A DNA stretch of 7,709 bases from Mucilaginibacter_A sp964244955 (GCA_964244955.1 CAXTKQ010000151.1:1-7709), one strand, 5' to 3'; positions 1 to 7,080 are shown, counted from the stretch's first letter. Notes: generated by a model not told the origin, from the letters alone. Translations and numbers: made by a program.

Positions 1-1045
1 GCATATGCGGCGTAATGATGGAACCAATCGGCCCGCTGTAGGTGGTTTCGTACGTGTGGCCGCCAATATTTTTGTAAACCGGACAAGCATTTAAGCAAGC
101 GCCGCAACGGATGCAATACAAAGCCTGCCGCTGGTCTTTTTGCGCTAATAAATTGGTTCGGCCATTGTCCAGCAAAATTACATACATTTCTTCCGGGCCA
201 TCAGTTTCCGGAGATTGGCGCGGGCCGCTTAAAATGGTGTTGTAAACGGTCAAATTTTGTCCGGTTCCATGTGTAGAAAGTAAAGGCCAGAACAAATCCA
301 AATCTGCAATTGAAGGGATCATTTTTTCAATCCCAACAACCGCAATATGGATTTTAGGGAAAGTGGTGCACAAACGCGCGTTGCCTTCATTCTCCGTAAT
401 CGCGATACTGCCGGAATCAGCAATTAAAAAATTAGCGCCGGTAATGCCAACATCCGCATGAAAATATTTTGCACGAAGCAGTTCGCGTGCTTTTAACGTT
501 AGCTGTTCCGGCGTGGCACCTATCGGCGTGCCAAAACGTTCGTTAAACAATTTGGCAATATCTTCTTTGGAAAGGTGCATGGCCGGCGTAACAATATGAT
601 ACGGTTTTTGGCCGAGCAACTGCACAATGTATTCGCCCAAATCGGTTTCCAGGCTTTCGATGTTGTTTTCGGTGAGAAATTCGTTGATGTGAATTTCTTC
701 CGTAACCATTGATTTGGATTTGACTACTGTTTTTGCACCTGCTTTTTGGATGATGTTCAGGATTTCTTTCTGCGCTTCTGCCGCATCGTTCGCCCAAATC
801 ACTTTTCCGCCGCGCCGCTGAAAGTTCGCTTCAAACTCAGGCAAGAGCTTGTCTAAGTTTTCCATCACCTTCCACTTCATTACATGCGCTTTGCGTTTGG
901 CGTTTTCAAGGTTGGTTAAACGGGAAATTCCGCGGGCAACGGCAGCATCATATTTACCAATGTTGTGGTTGATGATGCTGCGGTGTTTTAAATCAAAGGC
1001 TTTAACTTCAGCATTCGCAATAAAATCTTCTGCAGTTTTAGTCAT
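1..1045 (-). CDS. lutB: LutB-like iron-sulfur lactate utilization protein (3' end cut by window edge)
   Basis: Iron-sulfur protein of the LutB/YkgF family, in characterised bacteria a subunit of the cytoplasmic LutABC complex that oxidises L-lactate to pyruvate. The frame opens at ATG 1045-1043 and stays open for 348 codons to the window edge; family members are about 460-480 residues, so roughly the last quarter is missing. The LUD domain occupies about residues 60-300 and carries the family signature GITGANFLIADSG at residues 200-212 followed by ENEGNARL. A ferredoxin-type CIRCGACLNACP motif starts at Cys311 (Cys311, 314, 317, 321) and would bind one [4Fe-4S] cluster; the second cysteine set and the C-terminal region lie outside the window. 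No lutA or lutC is visible; partners would lie beyond the left edge, if present. It has its own 91-base upstream gap, so it may be transcribed separately from the peptidase gene. Family assignment is secure; lactate as the substrate is inferred from the family. Confidence 0.9.
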   Translation of the reverse strand, partial: MTKTAEDFIANAEVKAFDLKHRSIINHNIGKYDAAVARGISRLTNLENAKRKAHVMKWKVMENLDKLLPEFEANFQRRGGKVIWANDAAEAQKEILNIIQKAGAKTVVKSKSMVTEEIHINEFLTENNIESLETDLGEYIVQLLGQKPYHIVTPAMHLSKEDIAKLFNERFGTPIGATPEQLTLKARELLRAKYFHADVGITGANFLIADSGSIAITENEGNARLCTTFPKIHIAVVGIEKMIPSIADLDLFWPLLSTHGTGQNLTVYNTILSGPRQSPETDGPEEMYVILLDNGRTNLLAQKDQRQALYCIRCGACLNACPVYKNIGGHTYETTYSGPIGSIITPHM

Positions 1046-1085
1046 GCGGTAAATTTACGGATTTAGCCTTTAACGCCGGTTCTTC

Positions 1086-1101
1086 TGCAAAGGTGTTTGC
1101 A
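1086..1101. repeat. Perfect inverted repeat upstream of lutB
   Basis: TGCAAA, four bases, TTTGCA: a perfect 6-4-6 inverted repeat in the 91-base gap between the M28 peptidase stop and the lutB start, about 40 bases upstream of the lutB ATG. There is no U-tract behind it, so it does not look like a terminator. It could be an operator half-site pair for a dimeric regulator or a small RNA hairpin, but a repeat this short can also occur by chance. The remainder of the gap shows no convincing Bacteroidota -33/-7 promoter pair. Confidence 0.35.
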
Positions 1102-1136
1102 ATACTGATTTTTATGTGATAAAAGAAGCATCGGTA

Positions 1137-2714
1137 TTATTGGCTTGCAGCTTTATCGCTTTTTGCATCCACCACCGGCCGTTTATCGCGGTTGGCCAAA
1201 TCCCAACCCGTATAAAAAACCAATTGTGCACGTTTTACCAGCATCGGGAAATTGATCTTGCTTACTTCATCGCTTGGACGATGGTAATCCTGGTGTTCGC
1301 CGTCAAAATAAAAAATAATCGGAACACCATGCTTGGCAAAATTGTAATGATCGGAACGGTAATAAAAGCGGTTCGGGTCGTTCGGGTCGTCGTATTTATA
1401 ATCCAGGTCGAGCTTGGTAAATTTATTGTTCGCTTCTTCGTTGATCTTGTGCAAATCTGAACTCAACATCGCCGAACCAATCACATAAACATAATTGGAA
1501 GAATCAGCTTTGCCCTGGTAATCGTAACCCGTGCGGCCAATCATATCAATATTTAAATTGGTAATGGTTTGGCTGAGCGGAAAAACCGGATGATCGGTAT
1601 AATATTCTGACCCTAACAAACCTTTCTCTTCGCCCACATTTCCCAAAAACAAAATGCTGCGGCGGGAAGGATGGCCGTCTTTTTTAGCTTGGGTAAAAGC
1701 ACGTGCGATTTCTAAGATCCCGGTTGTGCCAGAGCCGTCGTCATCGGCACCGTTGTTTACTTTGTCCGTTCCGGTTGTAGTTAGGCCGATGTGATCGTAA
1801 TGGGCAGAAAATACCAGGATTTCATCTTTTAATTTGGGGTCTGATCCTGGCAAAAAACCCAAAACATCAACCGCTTTTGCCGGCTTGGTTTCGGTGTGAT
1901 AAGCAACCGTAAAATCAGATTTTATGGTTTTTGCCGGAACAATTCCTGCCGCCGATGCTGTTTTTAAGGCATTAAAATCTTGCCCGGCAGGTTTTGTCAA
2001 TGCATCTGCAACCACTAAATCAATATTAATTACCGGCGCATTTTGCGATGCTGTAGCCTGGTTTTCTTTTTTAAGACTCAAGTTGCTGCCCGTATAACTT
2101 GAACCAAAACGCTTTAGCACATCTGCAATTCCGGCGTTTGCTGCCAAAATAGCGGCAGGATGTTTACTTTGGATTTCCCGGATAATTTTGCTTCGGGCGG
2201 CACTCATCCGGTAACTGTTGTTTGGCGTTGTGCCTGCGGCCGGTTTGTCTTCGTTAATCCAAAGCAAAACTTTACCGGTTAAATCTGTTGTGCCGATTTC
2301 TTCTGAAGTTCCGTAACCGATAAAAACAACTTCGGTGGCATGTGTATTGGTATTGCCAAAAGTGCCGCGCATCAAAAAGTCTTTTCCGTTTTCAAAAGAT
2401 AGATTATTTATGGAAAAGGCCGTTACTTTCAGCGTGTTTTCTTCCAAAGGAACATCTAAATAATAAGAACCGTTAACCGGAGCTTGCAAGCCCATTTTTT
2501 TAAATTCTCCGGCGATGTAGTTGGCTGCTTTTTCTGCGCCTGGTTTTCCGGTTTCGCGTCCTTCAAAAGCATCCGAAGCCAGGATAGTTAAGTATTTTCT
2601 GGCATCATCTACCGAAATATACGAAGCATATTTTTGCTGTAAAACATCGGTTTTTTGTGCTTGCGCAAAGCTGATGAAAGCGGCAGGCATCAAGCAGAAG
2701 AGTAATTCTTTCAT
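1137..2714 (-). CDS. Secreted M28-family zinc aminopeptidase with PA-like insert
   Basis: Exported M28 (aminopeptidase Y/Q-like) metallopeptidase that probably removes N-terminal residues from peptides outside the inner membrane. I place the start at ATG 2714-2712, giving 525 residues; an in-frame TTG two codons upstream is possible but less likely. Residues 1-20 form a signal peptide with a hydrophobic core ending in AQA|Q. A PA-like insert lies at about residues 100-260 (FIGYGTSE, DLTGKVLLW). The catalytic domain, about residues 280-510, holds the full co-catalytic dizinc set: His305 and Asp307 in SAHYDHIG, bridging Asp325 in GADDDGSG, general base Glu362 and ligand Glu363 in GEEKG, Asp390 in NIDMIGR and His478 in YHRPSDE. 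The gene starts 16 bases after the rpiB stop, so it is probably cotranscribed with rpiB. No lipobox, and no C-terminal sorting domain is apparent. The precise substrate cannot be told from sequence. Confidence 0.93.
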   Translation of the reverse strand: MKELLFCLMPAAFISFAQAQKTDVLQQKYASYISVDDARKYLTILASDAFEGRETGKPGAEKAANYIAGEFKKMGLQAPVNGSYYLDVPLEENTLKVTAFSINNLSFENGKDFLMRGTFGNTNTHATEVVFIGYGTSEEIGTTDLTGKVLLWINEDKPAAGTTPNNSYRMSAARSKIIREIQSKHPAAILAANAGIADVLKRFGSSYTGSNLSLKKENQATASQNAPVINIDLVVADALTKPAGQDFNALKTASAAGIVPAKTIKSDFTVAYHTETKPAKAVDVLGFLPGSDPKLKDEILVFSAHYDHIGLTTTGTDKVNNGADDDGSGTTGILEIARAFTQAKKDGHPSRRSILFLGNVGEEKGLLGSEYYTDHPVFPLSQTITNLNIDMIGRTGYDYQGKADSSNYVYVIGSAMLSSDLHKINEEANNKFTKLDLDYKYDDPNDPNRFYYRSDHYNFAKHGVPIIFYFDGEHQDYHRPSDEVSKINFPMLVKRAQLVFYTGWDLANRDKRPVVDAKSDKAASQ

Positions 2715-2730
2715 GGTCAATATTTTGGTT

Positions 2731-3153
2731 TTAACAGGAAATCTTGTTCACGCGGTTGGCGTGGCGGCCGCCTTCAAATTCGGTTGTTAAAAATATTTGG
2801 GTGATGGCCAATGCTTCTTTTACCGGTATAAATCTGGCAGGCAGGCAAAGGATATTTGCATTGTTGTGTTTGCGTGCTAGGCTGGCCAGTTCTGTGTTCC
2901 AGCAAATGGCGGCACGGATTCCCTGGTGTTTGTTTGCCGTGATGGCGATACCGTTTCCGCTGCCGCAAATTAAAATGCCAAAATCAAATTTGCCATTTTC
3001 AACAGCAAAAGCAACCGGATGGGCAAAATCAGGATAATCCACAGATTCGGCAGAATGTGTACCAAAATCTTTTAGTTGGTGTTTGGTTAGAGACAAACGT
3101 AACGTTTCTTTCAGTTCAAAACCGGCATGGTCTGCGCCAATTGCTATTTTCAT
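2731..3153 (-). CDS. rpiB: Ribose-5-phosphate isomerase B
   Basis: RpiB/LacAB-family isomerase interconverting ribose 5-phosphate and ribulose 5-phosphate in the cytoplasmic non-oxidative pentose phosphate pathway. The 140-residue length is normal. Visible active-site features are the N-terminal IGADHAGFELK with Asp8 and His9, Cys63 (the expected catalytic base) followed by the phosphate/anion loop GSGNG at 64-68, His96-Asn97 in ARKHNNAN, and Arg130 and Arg134 near the C-terminus, which match the phosphate-binding arginines of the family. ATG 3153-3151 fits the conserved N-terminus directly. It lies 43 bases downstream of tatC and 16 bases upstream of the M28 peptidase, in the same direction, so the three probably form one transcription unit; no functional link between them is obvious. 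LacA/LacB-type sugar isomerases are related, but the single-gene arrangement and motifs favour RpiB. Confidence 0.95.
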   Translation of the reverse strand: MKIAIGADHAGFELKETLRLSLTKHQLKDFGTHSAESVDYPDFAHPVAFAVENGKFDFGILICGSGNGIAITANKHQGIRAAICWNTELASLARKHNNANILCLPARFIPVKEALAITQIFLTTEFEGGRHANRVNKISC

Positions 3154-3196
3154 GGCATAAAAGAAGTATGTTTAAAAATCAGCCTGACTATAAAAT

Positions 3197-4069
3197 TTAA
3201 GACGTCATTAATTGGTCGTGTTTTTTATTACGGCTACGCTCCACACCTGCGGCTACAAAAATACTGGCTTCATACAGTATAAACAGCGGGATACTTACTA
3301 TGGTCATGGTTAACATATCCGGAGTTGGTGTTACAACGGCCGCTATAATCAATATAATTACGATAGCATAACGACGGCTTTCGCGCATAAACTTTGGCGT
3401 CATAATACCTACTGTTGCCAATACATAAATCAACATCGGTAGTTCAAAAACCAATCCGGAGGCAATAGTTAAGGTAGCAACTGATGATATATAAGAATCT
3501 ATATCAAATAGATTTTGTATGCGTGAACTTACCGTATAAGTTGCAAGGAAGTGTAACGACATCGGTGTGATTACATAATATCCAAATAGTACGCCTATAA
3601 AAAATAGGATACTGGTGTAAAAAACAAAGCCACCGGCGGCCTTACGTTCTTTTTCAAGTAAAGCGGGCTTAATAAAACGCCAAATCTCCCATAGCAGGTA
3701 GGGTACGCCCAATGTCAAACCGATCATTAATGAAGAGTTTATCTGTAGTGTAAACTGACCTGCCATTTCTGTATTGATCAGGCTGATATTGAACTTACTA
3801 AAGCAAAAATTACGGCCTAACGCGTTCCCGACGTTACACATGGTACGATAGGTCCAAAAATTCTCGTTGCTCGGCCCCATAATTATATTAGCAAATATCC
3901 AGTCATAATATGCGAAGACGAAACCAGTAATTACTATAATTGCGATGGCTGACCTAATCAAATGCCCTCTTAAAGCATCTAAGTGGTCAAAAAAAGACAT
4001 TTCTGATTCCAGATTGGTGCCTTTGTCTTTCAAGGCCCTAAACAGTTTATTATCTTTAAGATCGCTCAT
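3197..4069 (-). CDS. tatC: Sec-independent protein translocase subunit TatC
   Basis: Polytopic inner-membrane core of the twin-arginine translocase, which recognises RR signal peptides and exports folded proteins together with TatA-type subunits. The 290 residues show six predicted membrane spans (about 37-58, 108-130, 147-172, 193-221, 233-248, 253-275). Family hallmarks are the N-terminal HLDALR at 29-34, PYLLWEIWRFIKPALLEKER at 123-142 with Glu141 corresponding to the signal-peptide-binding glutamate in E. coli (Glu103), and the TPTPD turn at 247-251. The first periplasmic loop is long and has two cysteines (78 and 89), which I know as a lineage trait of Bacteroidota TatC. Oddities: the site matching E. 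coli Glu15 is Ala32, next to Asp31. Codon use also departs from the neighbours, with ATA used for 12 of 32 isoleucines by hand count against 2 of 22 in fabH. No tatA gene lies in the window. A terminator-like hairpin sits just upstream, so tatC likely begins a new transcription unit. Confidence 0.95.
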   Translation of the reverse strand: MSDLKDNKLFRALKDKGTNLESEMSFFDHLDALRGHLIRSAIAIIVITGFVFAYYDWIFANIIMGPSNENFWTYRTMCNVGNALGRNFCFSKFNISLINTEMAGQFTLQINSSLMIGLTLGVPYLLWEIWRFIKPALLEKERKAAGGFVFYTSILFFIGVLFGYYVITPMSLHFLATYTVSSRIQNLFDIDSYISSVATLTIASGLVFELPMLIYVLATVGIMTPKFMRESRRYAIVIILIIAAVVTPTPDMLTMTIVSIPLFILYEASIFVAAGVERSRNKKHDQLMTS

Positions 4070-4079
4070 AATGCAGTAG

Positions 4080-4119
4080 AAACAAAAATACCATTCTGCT
4101 GGGATTTAGAATGGTACTT
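4080..4119 (-). terminator. Intrinsic terminator after accC
   Basis: On the minus strand TACCATTCT (4116-4108) pairs perfectly with AGAATGGTA (4097-4089) across a ten-base loop. The stem can extend by a G-T and two A-T pairs and is followed at once by TTTTTGTTT (4088-4080). This is a textbook Rho-independent layout, 24 bases after the accC stop and only 10 bases before the tatC start. It would end the plsX-fabH-accB-accC transcript and make tatC-rpiB-peptidase a separate unit, or attenuate read-through into it. Confidence 0.75.
4083..4090 (-). promoter_or_regulatory. Possible Bacteroidota -7 box for tatC
   Basis: Read on the minus strand the bases are TATTTTTG, an exact match to the Bacteroidota -7 consensus TAnnTTTG. 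It lies 13 bases ahead of the tatC ATG and would imply a very short leader. No clear TTTG -33 element is found at the expected distance upstream. The match shares its T-run with the terminator tail, so it could equally be a by-product of the terminator. Confidence 0.22.
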
Positions 4120-4143
4120 ACGTTTAAATTTATAATTGGTTTT

Positions 4144-5453
4144 TTAGCCTTCGGTGTATTCAAAAGTTTCCATAAACTTGGTGGTAAAGTTACCAGCGCG
4201 GAAGTTCGGGTCCTGTAACAATTTCATGTGGAAAGGGATCGTGGTTTTTACGCCTTCGATCACAAATTCGCTCAACGCCCGGGCCATGGTATTCAAAGCT
4301 TCTTCGCGGGTTTGCGCCGTACAGATTAATTTCGCAATCATCGAATCGTAGTTTGGCGGGATCACGTAGCCGGAATACACATGCGTATCAACCCGAACGC
4401 CATGACCGCCCGGCGAATGGAAGTTGGTGATTTTCCCGGGAGAAGGGCGGAAGTTGTTGAACGGGTCTTCGGCATTGATCCGGCATTCGATGGCATGCAT
4501 CGTTGGCTCGTAGTTTTTTCCGGAAATCGGGATGCCTGCCGCTACTTTTATCTGCTCTTTAATCAGGTCGAAATTGATCACTTCTTCGGTAACCGGATGC
4601 TCTACCTGAATGCGGGTGTTCATCTCCATAAAGTAGAAATCGTGGTTTTTATCAACCAAAAACTCGATCGTTCCGGCACCTTCGTATTTTACAGATTTTG
4701 CACCTTTGATGGCTGCTTCGCCCATTTTGCGGCGCAGCCTTTCGGTCATAAACGGTGAAGGTGATTCTTCAACCAATTTTTGATGGCGGCGCTGGATGGA
4801 GCAATCGCGTTCGGACAAATGGCAAACTTTGCCAAACTGGTCGCCAATAACTTGTATTTCAATATGGCGCGGGTCTTCCACGTATTTTTCGAGGTAGATG
4901 CCATCGTTTCCAAAAGCGGCACCAGCTTCGGCACGGGCAGAATCCCAGGCAGCTTCAAAAGCCTCATCTTTCCAAACAATGCGCATCCCGCGGCCGCCGC
5001 CACCAGCAGTTGCTTTTAAAATAATGGGGTAACCAATTTTATTGGCGACTTGGATGCCTTGTTTTACATCCGTTAGCAAACCGTCGGAACCGGGAATGGT
5101 AGGCACGCCCGCTTTTTTCATGGTGTCTTTGGCAGAAGCTTTGTCGCCCATCGCATTGATCTGATCGGATGTGGCGCCAATAAATTTGATTCCGTATTCG
5201 GCACAAATAGCAGAAAACTTGGCGTTCTCCGACAAAAAACCGTAACCCGGATGGATGGCATCGGCATTGGTCAGTTCCGCGGCGGAAATTATATTGGGGA
5301 TATTAAGGTAAGAATCTTTGCTGGGCGGACGTGCAAGCTATCGCGGTCTGCAGTAGAATAAACCGCTACTGTTTTTATGCCCATTTCTTTACACGTACGG
5401 ATAATGCGCAATGCAATTTCACCACGGTTGGCAATCAATATTTTTTTGAACAT
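4144..5453 (-). pseudogene. accC: Biotin carboxylase AccC, interrupted by a frameshifting deletion (possibly an assembly error)
   Basis: AccC is the ATP-grasp subunit of acetyl-CoA carboxylase that carboxylates biotin on AccB using bicarbonate and ATP. Translation from ATG 5453 gives the family N-terminus MFKKILIANRGEIALRIIRT and runs correctly to His41-Val42-Arg43 (5333-5325), then turns into nonsense and stops at TAA 5291-5289. The family sequence resumes in another frame at PSKDSYLN (from 5325) and continues to the stop at 4146-4144. This part holds GYGFLSENA (near 5235), the glycine-rich ATP loop KATAGGGGRGMR (about 5013-4980), RDCSIQRRHQK (about 4810) and MEMNTRIQVEHP (4629-4594). The conserved segment that normally joins HV to the PSKDSYLN stretch (ADE-VCIGP type) is absent. 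The two pieces sum to about 436 residues against about 447-450 expected, so some 31-34 bases are missing, a number that also explains the frame change. Everything else is intact with no decay. Because AccC is normally essential, an assembly or sequencing error is likely unless a second copy exists. Confidence 0.88.
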
Positions 5454-5491
5454 TACTTAAATATCTTTTGAAAAATTAGCGGCTACAGCAA

Positions 5492-5499
5492 CAAATTTA
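5492..5499 (-). promoter_or_regulatory. Possible internal -7 box upstream of accC
   Basis: On the minus strand the accB-accC gap contains TAAATTTG, which fits the Bacteroidota -7 consensus TAnnTTTG and lies about 38 bases ahead of the accC ATG. No good TTTG -33 element is seen upstream. It may be a secondary promoter within the operon, or chance in an A+T-rich spacer. Confidence 0.2.
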
Positions 5500-5526
5500 T
5501 AGTGGTAAAAACAGTATGCCACATGT

Positions 5527-5997
5527 TTAAGCCGGATCAACTAAAAATAAAGGCTGGTCATATTCTACCGGAGAAGCATTTTCAACCAGGATTTTAACGA
5601 TACGGCCGGATACTTCTGATTCGATTTCGTTAAACAGTTTCATTGCTTCGATGATGCACAATACGTCGCCTGATTTAATTTCATCGCCCACATTTACAAA
5701 CAATGGTTTTTCTGGCGCCGAAGAGCGGTAAAAAGTACCGATCATGGGCGATTTGATGGTGATGTATTTGGAAGTATCTTCTGCCGCAGGCGTAGCAACA
5801 ACCGGCGTAGTTACCGTAATGGTTGGCGTTGCAGCCGTGGTTTCTGCCGTTGCGGCAGGCACTGTAGTGGTAACAACAGCGGTTTGCGGCTGGTTGGTTT
5901 TGATGGTGATTTTGAAGTCCTGCTGTTCGATGGAAACCTCGTTAACTCCTGATTTAGAAACGAATCGGATTAAATCCTGAATCTGTTTAATATCCAT
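5527..5997 (-). CDS. accB: Biotin carboxyl carrier protein of acetyl-CoA carboxylase
   Basis: AccB carries the covalently bound biotin that shuttles carboxyl groups from AccC to the carboxyltransferase, giving malonyl-CoA for fatty-acid synthesis. I choose ATG 5997-5995 (156 residues) because MDIKQIQDLIRF is the conserved N-terminus; the frame stays open upstream to a TTG at 6063, but that extension has no family resemblance. An N-terminal domain at about 1-35 is followed by a low-complexity linker rich in Ala, Thr, Val and Pro at about 37-75, which gives the arm its mobility. The biotinyl domain at about 78-156 has SPMIGTFYRSSAPE and the biotinylation motif EAMKLFNE, with Lys120 as the modified residue. 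Biotin ligase must be encoded elsewhere. accB lies 82 bases after fabH and 73 bases before accC in the same direction, the usual accB-accC order. The carboxyltransferase genes accA and accD are not in the window. Confidence 0.96.
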   Translation of the reverse strand: MDIKQIQDLIRFVSKSGVNEVSIEQQDFKITIKTNQPQTAVVTTTVPAATAETTAATPTITVTTPVVATPAAEDTSKYITIKSPMIGTFYRSSAPEKPLFVNVGDEIKSGDVLCIIEAMKLFNEIESEVSGRIVKILVENASPVEYDQPLFLVDPA

Positions 5998-6079
5998 GCT
6001 GGTTGTTTCGTTTAATTTTAGTTTGATTTGTGTTTGGCAGGCTAATTTATCATTAATTAACAAAAAAGCAGGGATAAAA

Positions 6080-7072
6080 TCAGTATGCCCATTTTAAGTA
6101 AGCTGCGCCCCAGGTAAAGCCGCCGCCAAAAGCCGCCAACACCAGGTTATCGCCTTTTTTTAATTTGCTTTCCCATTCCCACAAACACAGCGGAATGGTG
6201 CCGTTGGTGGTATTTCCGTAGCGTTCAATGTTCACCATTACCTTTTCCGGGCCCACGCCCATCCGGTTTGCAGTGGCATCAATAATGCGTTTGTTGGCCT
6301 GGTGCGGAACCAACCAGTTTACTGTTTCTGAATTGAGGCCATTTCGTTCCATGATTTCGGCAGCAGCTTCGGCCATGTTGGTTACGGCAAATTTAAACAC
6401 GGCTTTTCCTTCCTGGTAAATATAATGCTGGCGTGAATCAATGGTTTCGTGGCTGGTTGGTTTTACAGAACCGCCTGCTTTTTGATGCAGGTGGACAATA
6501 CCAGCACCATCACTGCGTAAATTGGCATCCATCAAGCCAAAACCTTCGTGGTTTGGTTCTAATAAAACGGCACCGCAGCCATCACCAAAAATGATGCAGG
6601 TTGCCCGGTCCTGGTAATCCACGATAGAGGACATTTTATCTCCCGCCACCACCAAAACCTTTTTGTGCATCCCGGTTTCGATAAATTGTGCGCCAACTGT
6701 TAAGCCGTATAAAAAGCCTGAACAAGCGGCTTGCAAATCAAACCCCCAGGCGTTATTTGCGCCAACTTTTGCACTGATGATATTNNNNNNNNNNGCCGGG
6801 AAAGGCATATCCGAAGTAGTGGTGCAAAAGATCAGTAAATCAATTTCTAAGGGGCTGATTCCTCGTTTTTCGAGCAAACCATTTATCGCCGGAACAGCCA
6901 AATCAGAAACGCCCAAGCCTTCGCCTTTTAAAATCCTGCGTTCGCTTATTCCCGTTCTGCTTAAAATCCATTCGTTGTTGGTATCAACCATGGTTTCCAA
7001 TTCCTGATTGGTTAACACATAATCGGGCACGTAGCCATGAACAGCAGTAATTGCGGCGTAAATTTTATCCAT
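6080..7072 (-). CDS. fabH: Beta-ketoacyl-ACP synthase III (with a 10-N assembly gap inside)
   Basis: FabH condenses acetyl-CoA or another short acyl-CoA primer with malonyl-ACP, starting type II fatty-acid synthesis in the cytoplasm. The frame runs from ATG 7072 to TGA 6082-6080, 330 codons counting the gap. The catalytic triad is present: Cys117 in AACSGF, His257 in VPHQANKR and Asn287 in YGNTTNGT. Also visible are the N-terminal TNQELETMVDTNNEWI stretch with RTGISERR, and the C-terminal FGGGFTWGAAYL. Ten unknown bases (6785-6794) replace codons 93-96 just after DMPFP. The frame is kept, but relatives usually have three residues between this FP and the following NII, not four. The gene starts 8 bases after the plsX stop, a typical plsX-fabH couple likely on one mRNA. 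Acyl-primer preference (straight or branched) cannot be read from the sequence. Confidence 0.95.
   Translation of the reverse strand: MDKIYAAITAVHGYVPDYVLTNQELETMVDTNNEWILSRTGISERRILKGEGLGVSDLAVPAINGLLEKRGISPLEIDLLIFCTTTSDMPFPXXXXNIISAKVGANNAWGFDLQAACSGFLYGLTVGAQFIETGMHKKVLVVAGDKMSSIVDYQDRATCIIFGDGCGAVLLEPNHEGFGLMDANLRSDGAGIVHLHQKAGGSVKPTSHETIDSRQHYIYQEGKAVFKFAVTNMAEAAAEIMERNGLNSETVNWLVPHQANKRIIDATANRMGVGPEKVMVNIERYGNTTNGTIPLCLWEWESKLKKGDNLVLAAFGGGFTWGAAYLKWAY
6785..6794. other. Assembly gap (10 Ns) inside fabH
   Basis: Ten undetermined bases. Flanking coding sequence on both sides is in one frame. Comparison with the usual FabH spacing suggests the true missing length is nearer seven bases, so the N count is probably a fixed scaffolder or placeholder value. 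Confidence 0.97.
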
Positions 7073-7080
7073 GTTGGTAT

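Noticed and set aside
849..1052. Plus-strand open frame opposite lutB, and similar plus-strand frames opposite the peptidase, rpiB, accC, accB and fabH
   Set aside because: All lie antisense to genes with clear family motifs, show no recognisable protein features and are explained as shadows of the coding strand.
1049..1058. Palindrome gtaaatttac just before the lutB ATG
   Set aside because: An A+T-rich ten-base palindrome is expected by chance; it resembles a -7 box (TAAATTTA) but misses the final G and would leave almost no leader.
1365..1395. Tandem 9-base repeat (gttcgggtc twice)
   Set aside because: It encodes Asp-Pro-Asn twice within the conserved catalytic domain of the M28 peptidase and looks like normal protein sequence, not a mobile or regulatory repeat.
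2715..2720. TTG start for the M28 peptidase two codons upstream
   Set aside because: ATG 2714 is closer to a normal signal peptide (MKELLFCLMP) and a better start codon; the difference is only two residues.
5998..6063. N-terminal extension of accB from TTG 6063
   Set aside because: The 22 extra residues have no family resemblance, while the ATG at 5997 gives the conserved MDIKQIQDLI start.
6062..6090. Possible terminator at the fabH stop: GGG-ATA pairing with TAT-CCC, then T6 on the minus strand
   Set aside because: The stem is only six pairs with a bulged base, overlaps the fabH stop codon and is separated from the T-run, so it is too weak to call.
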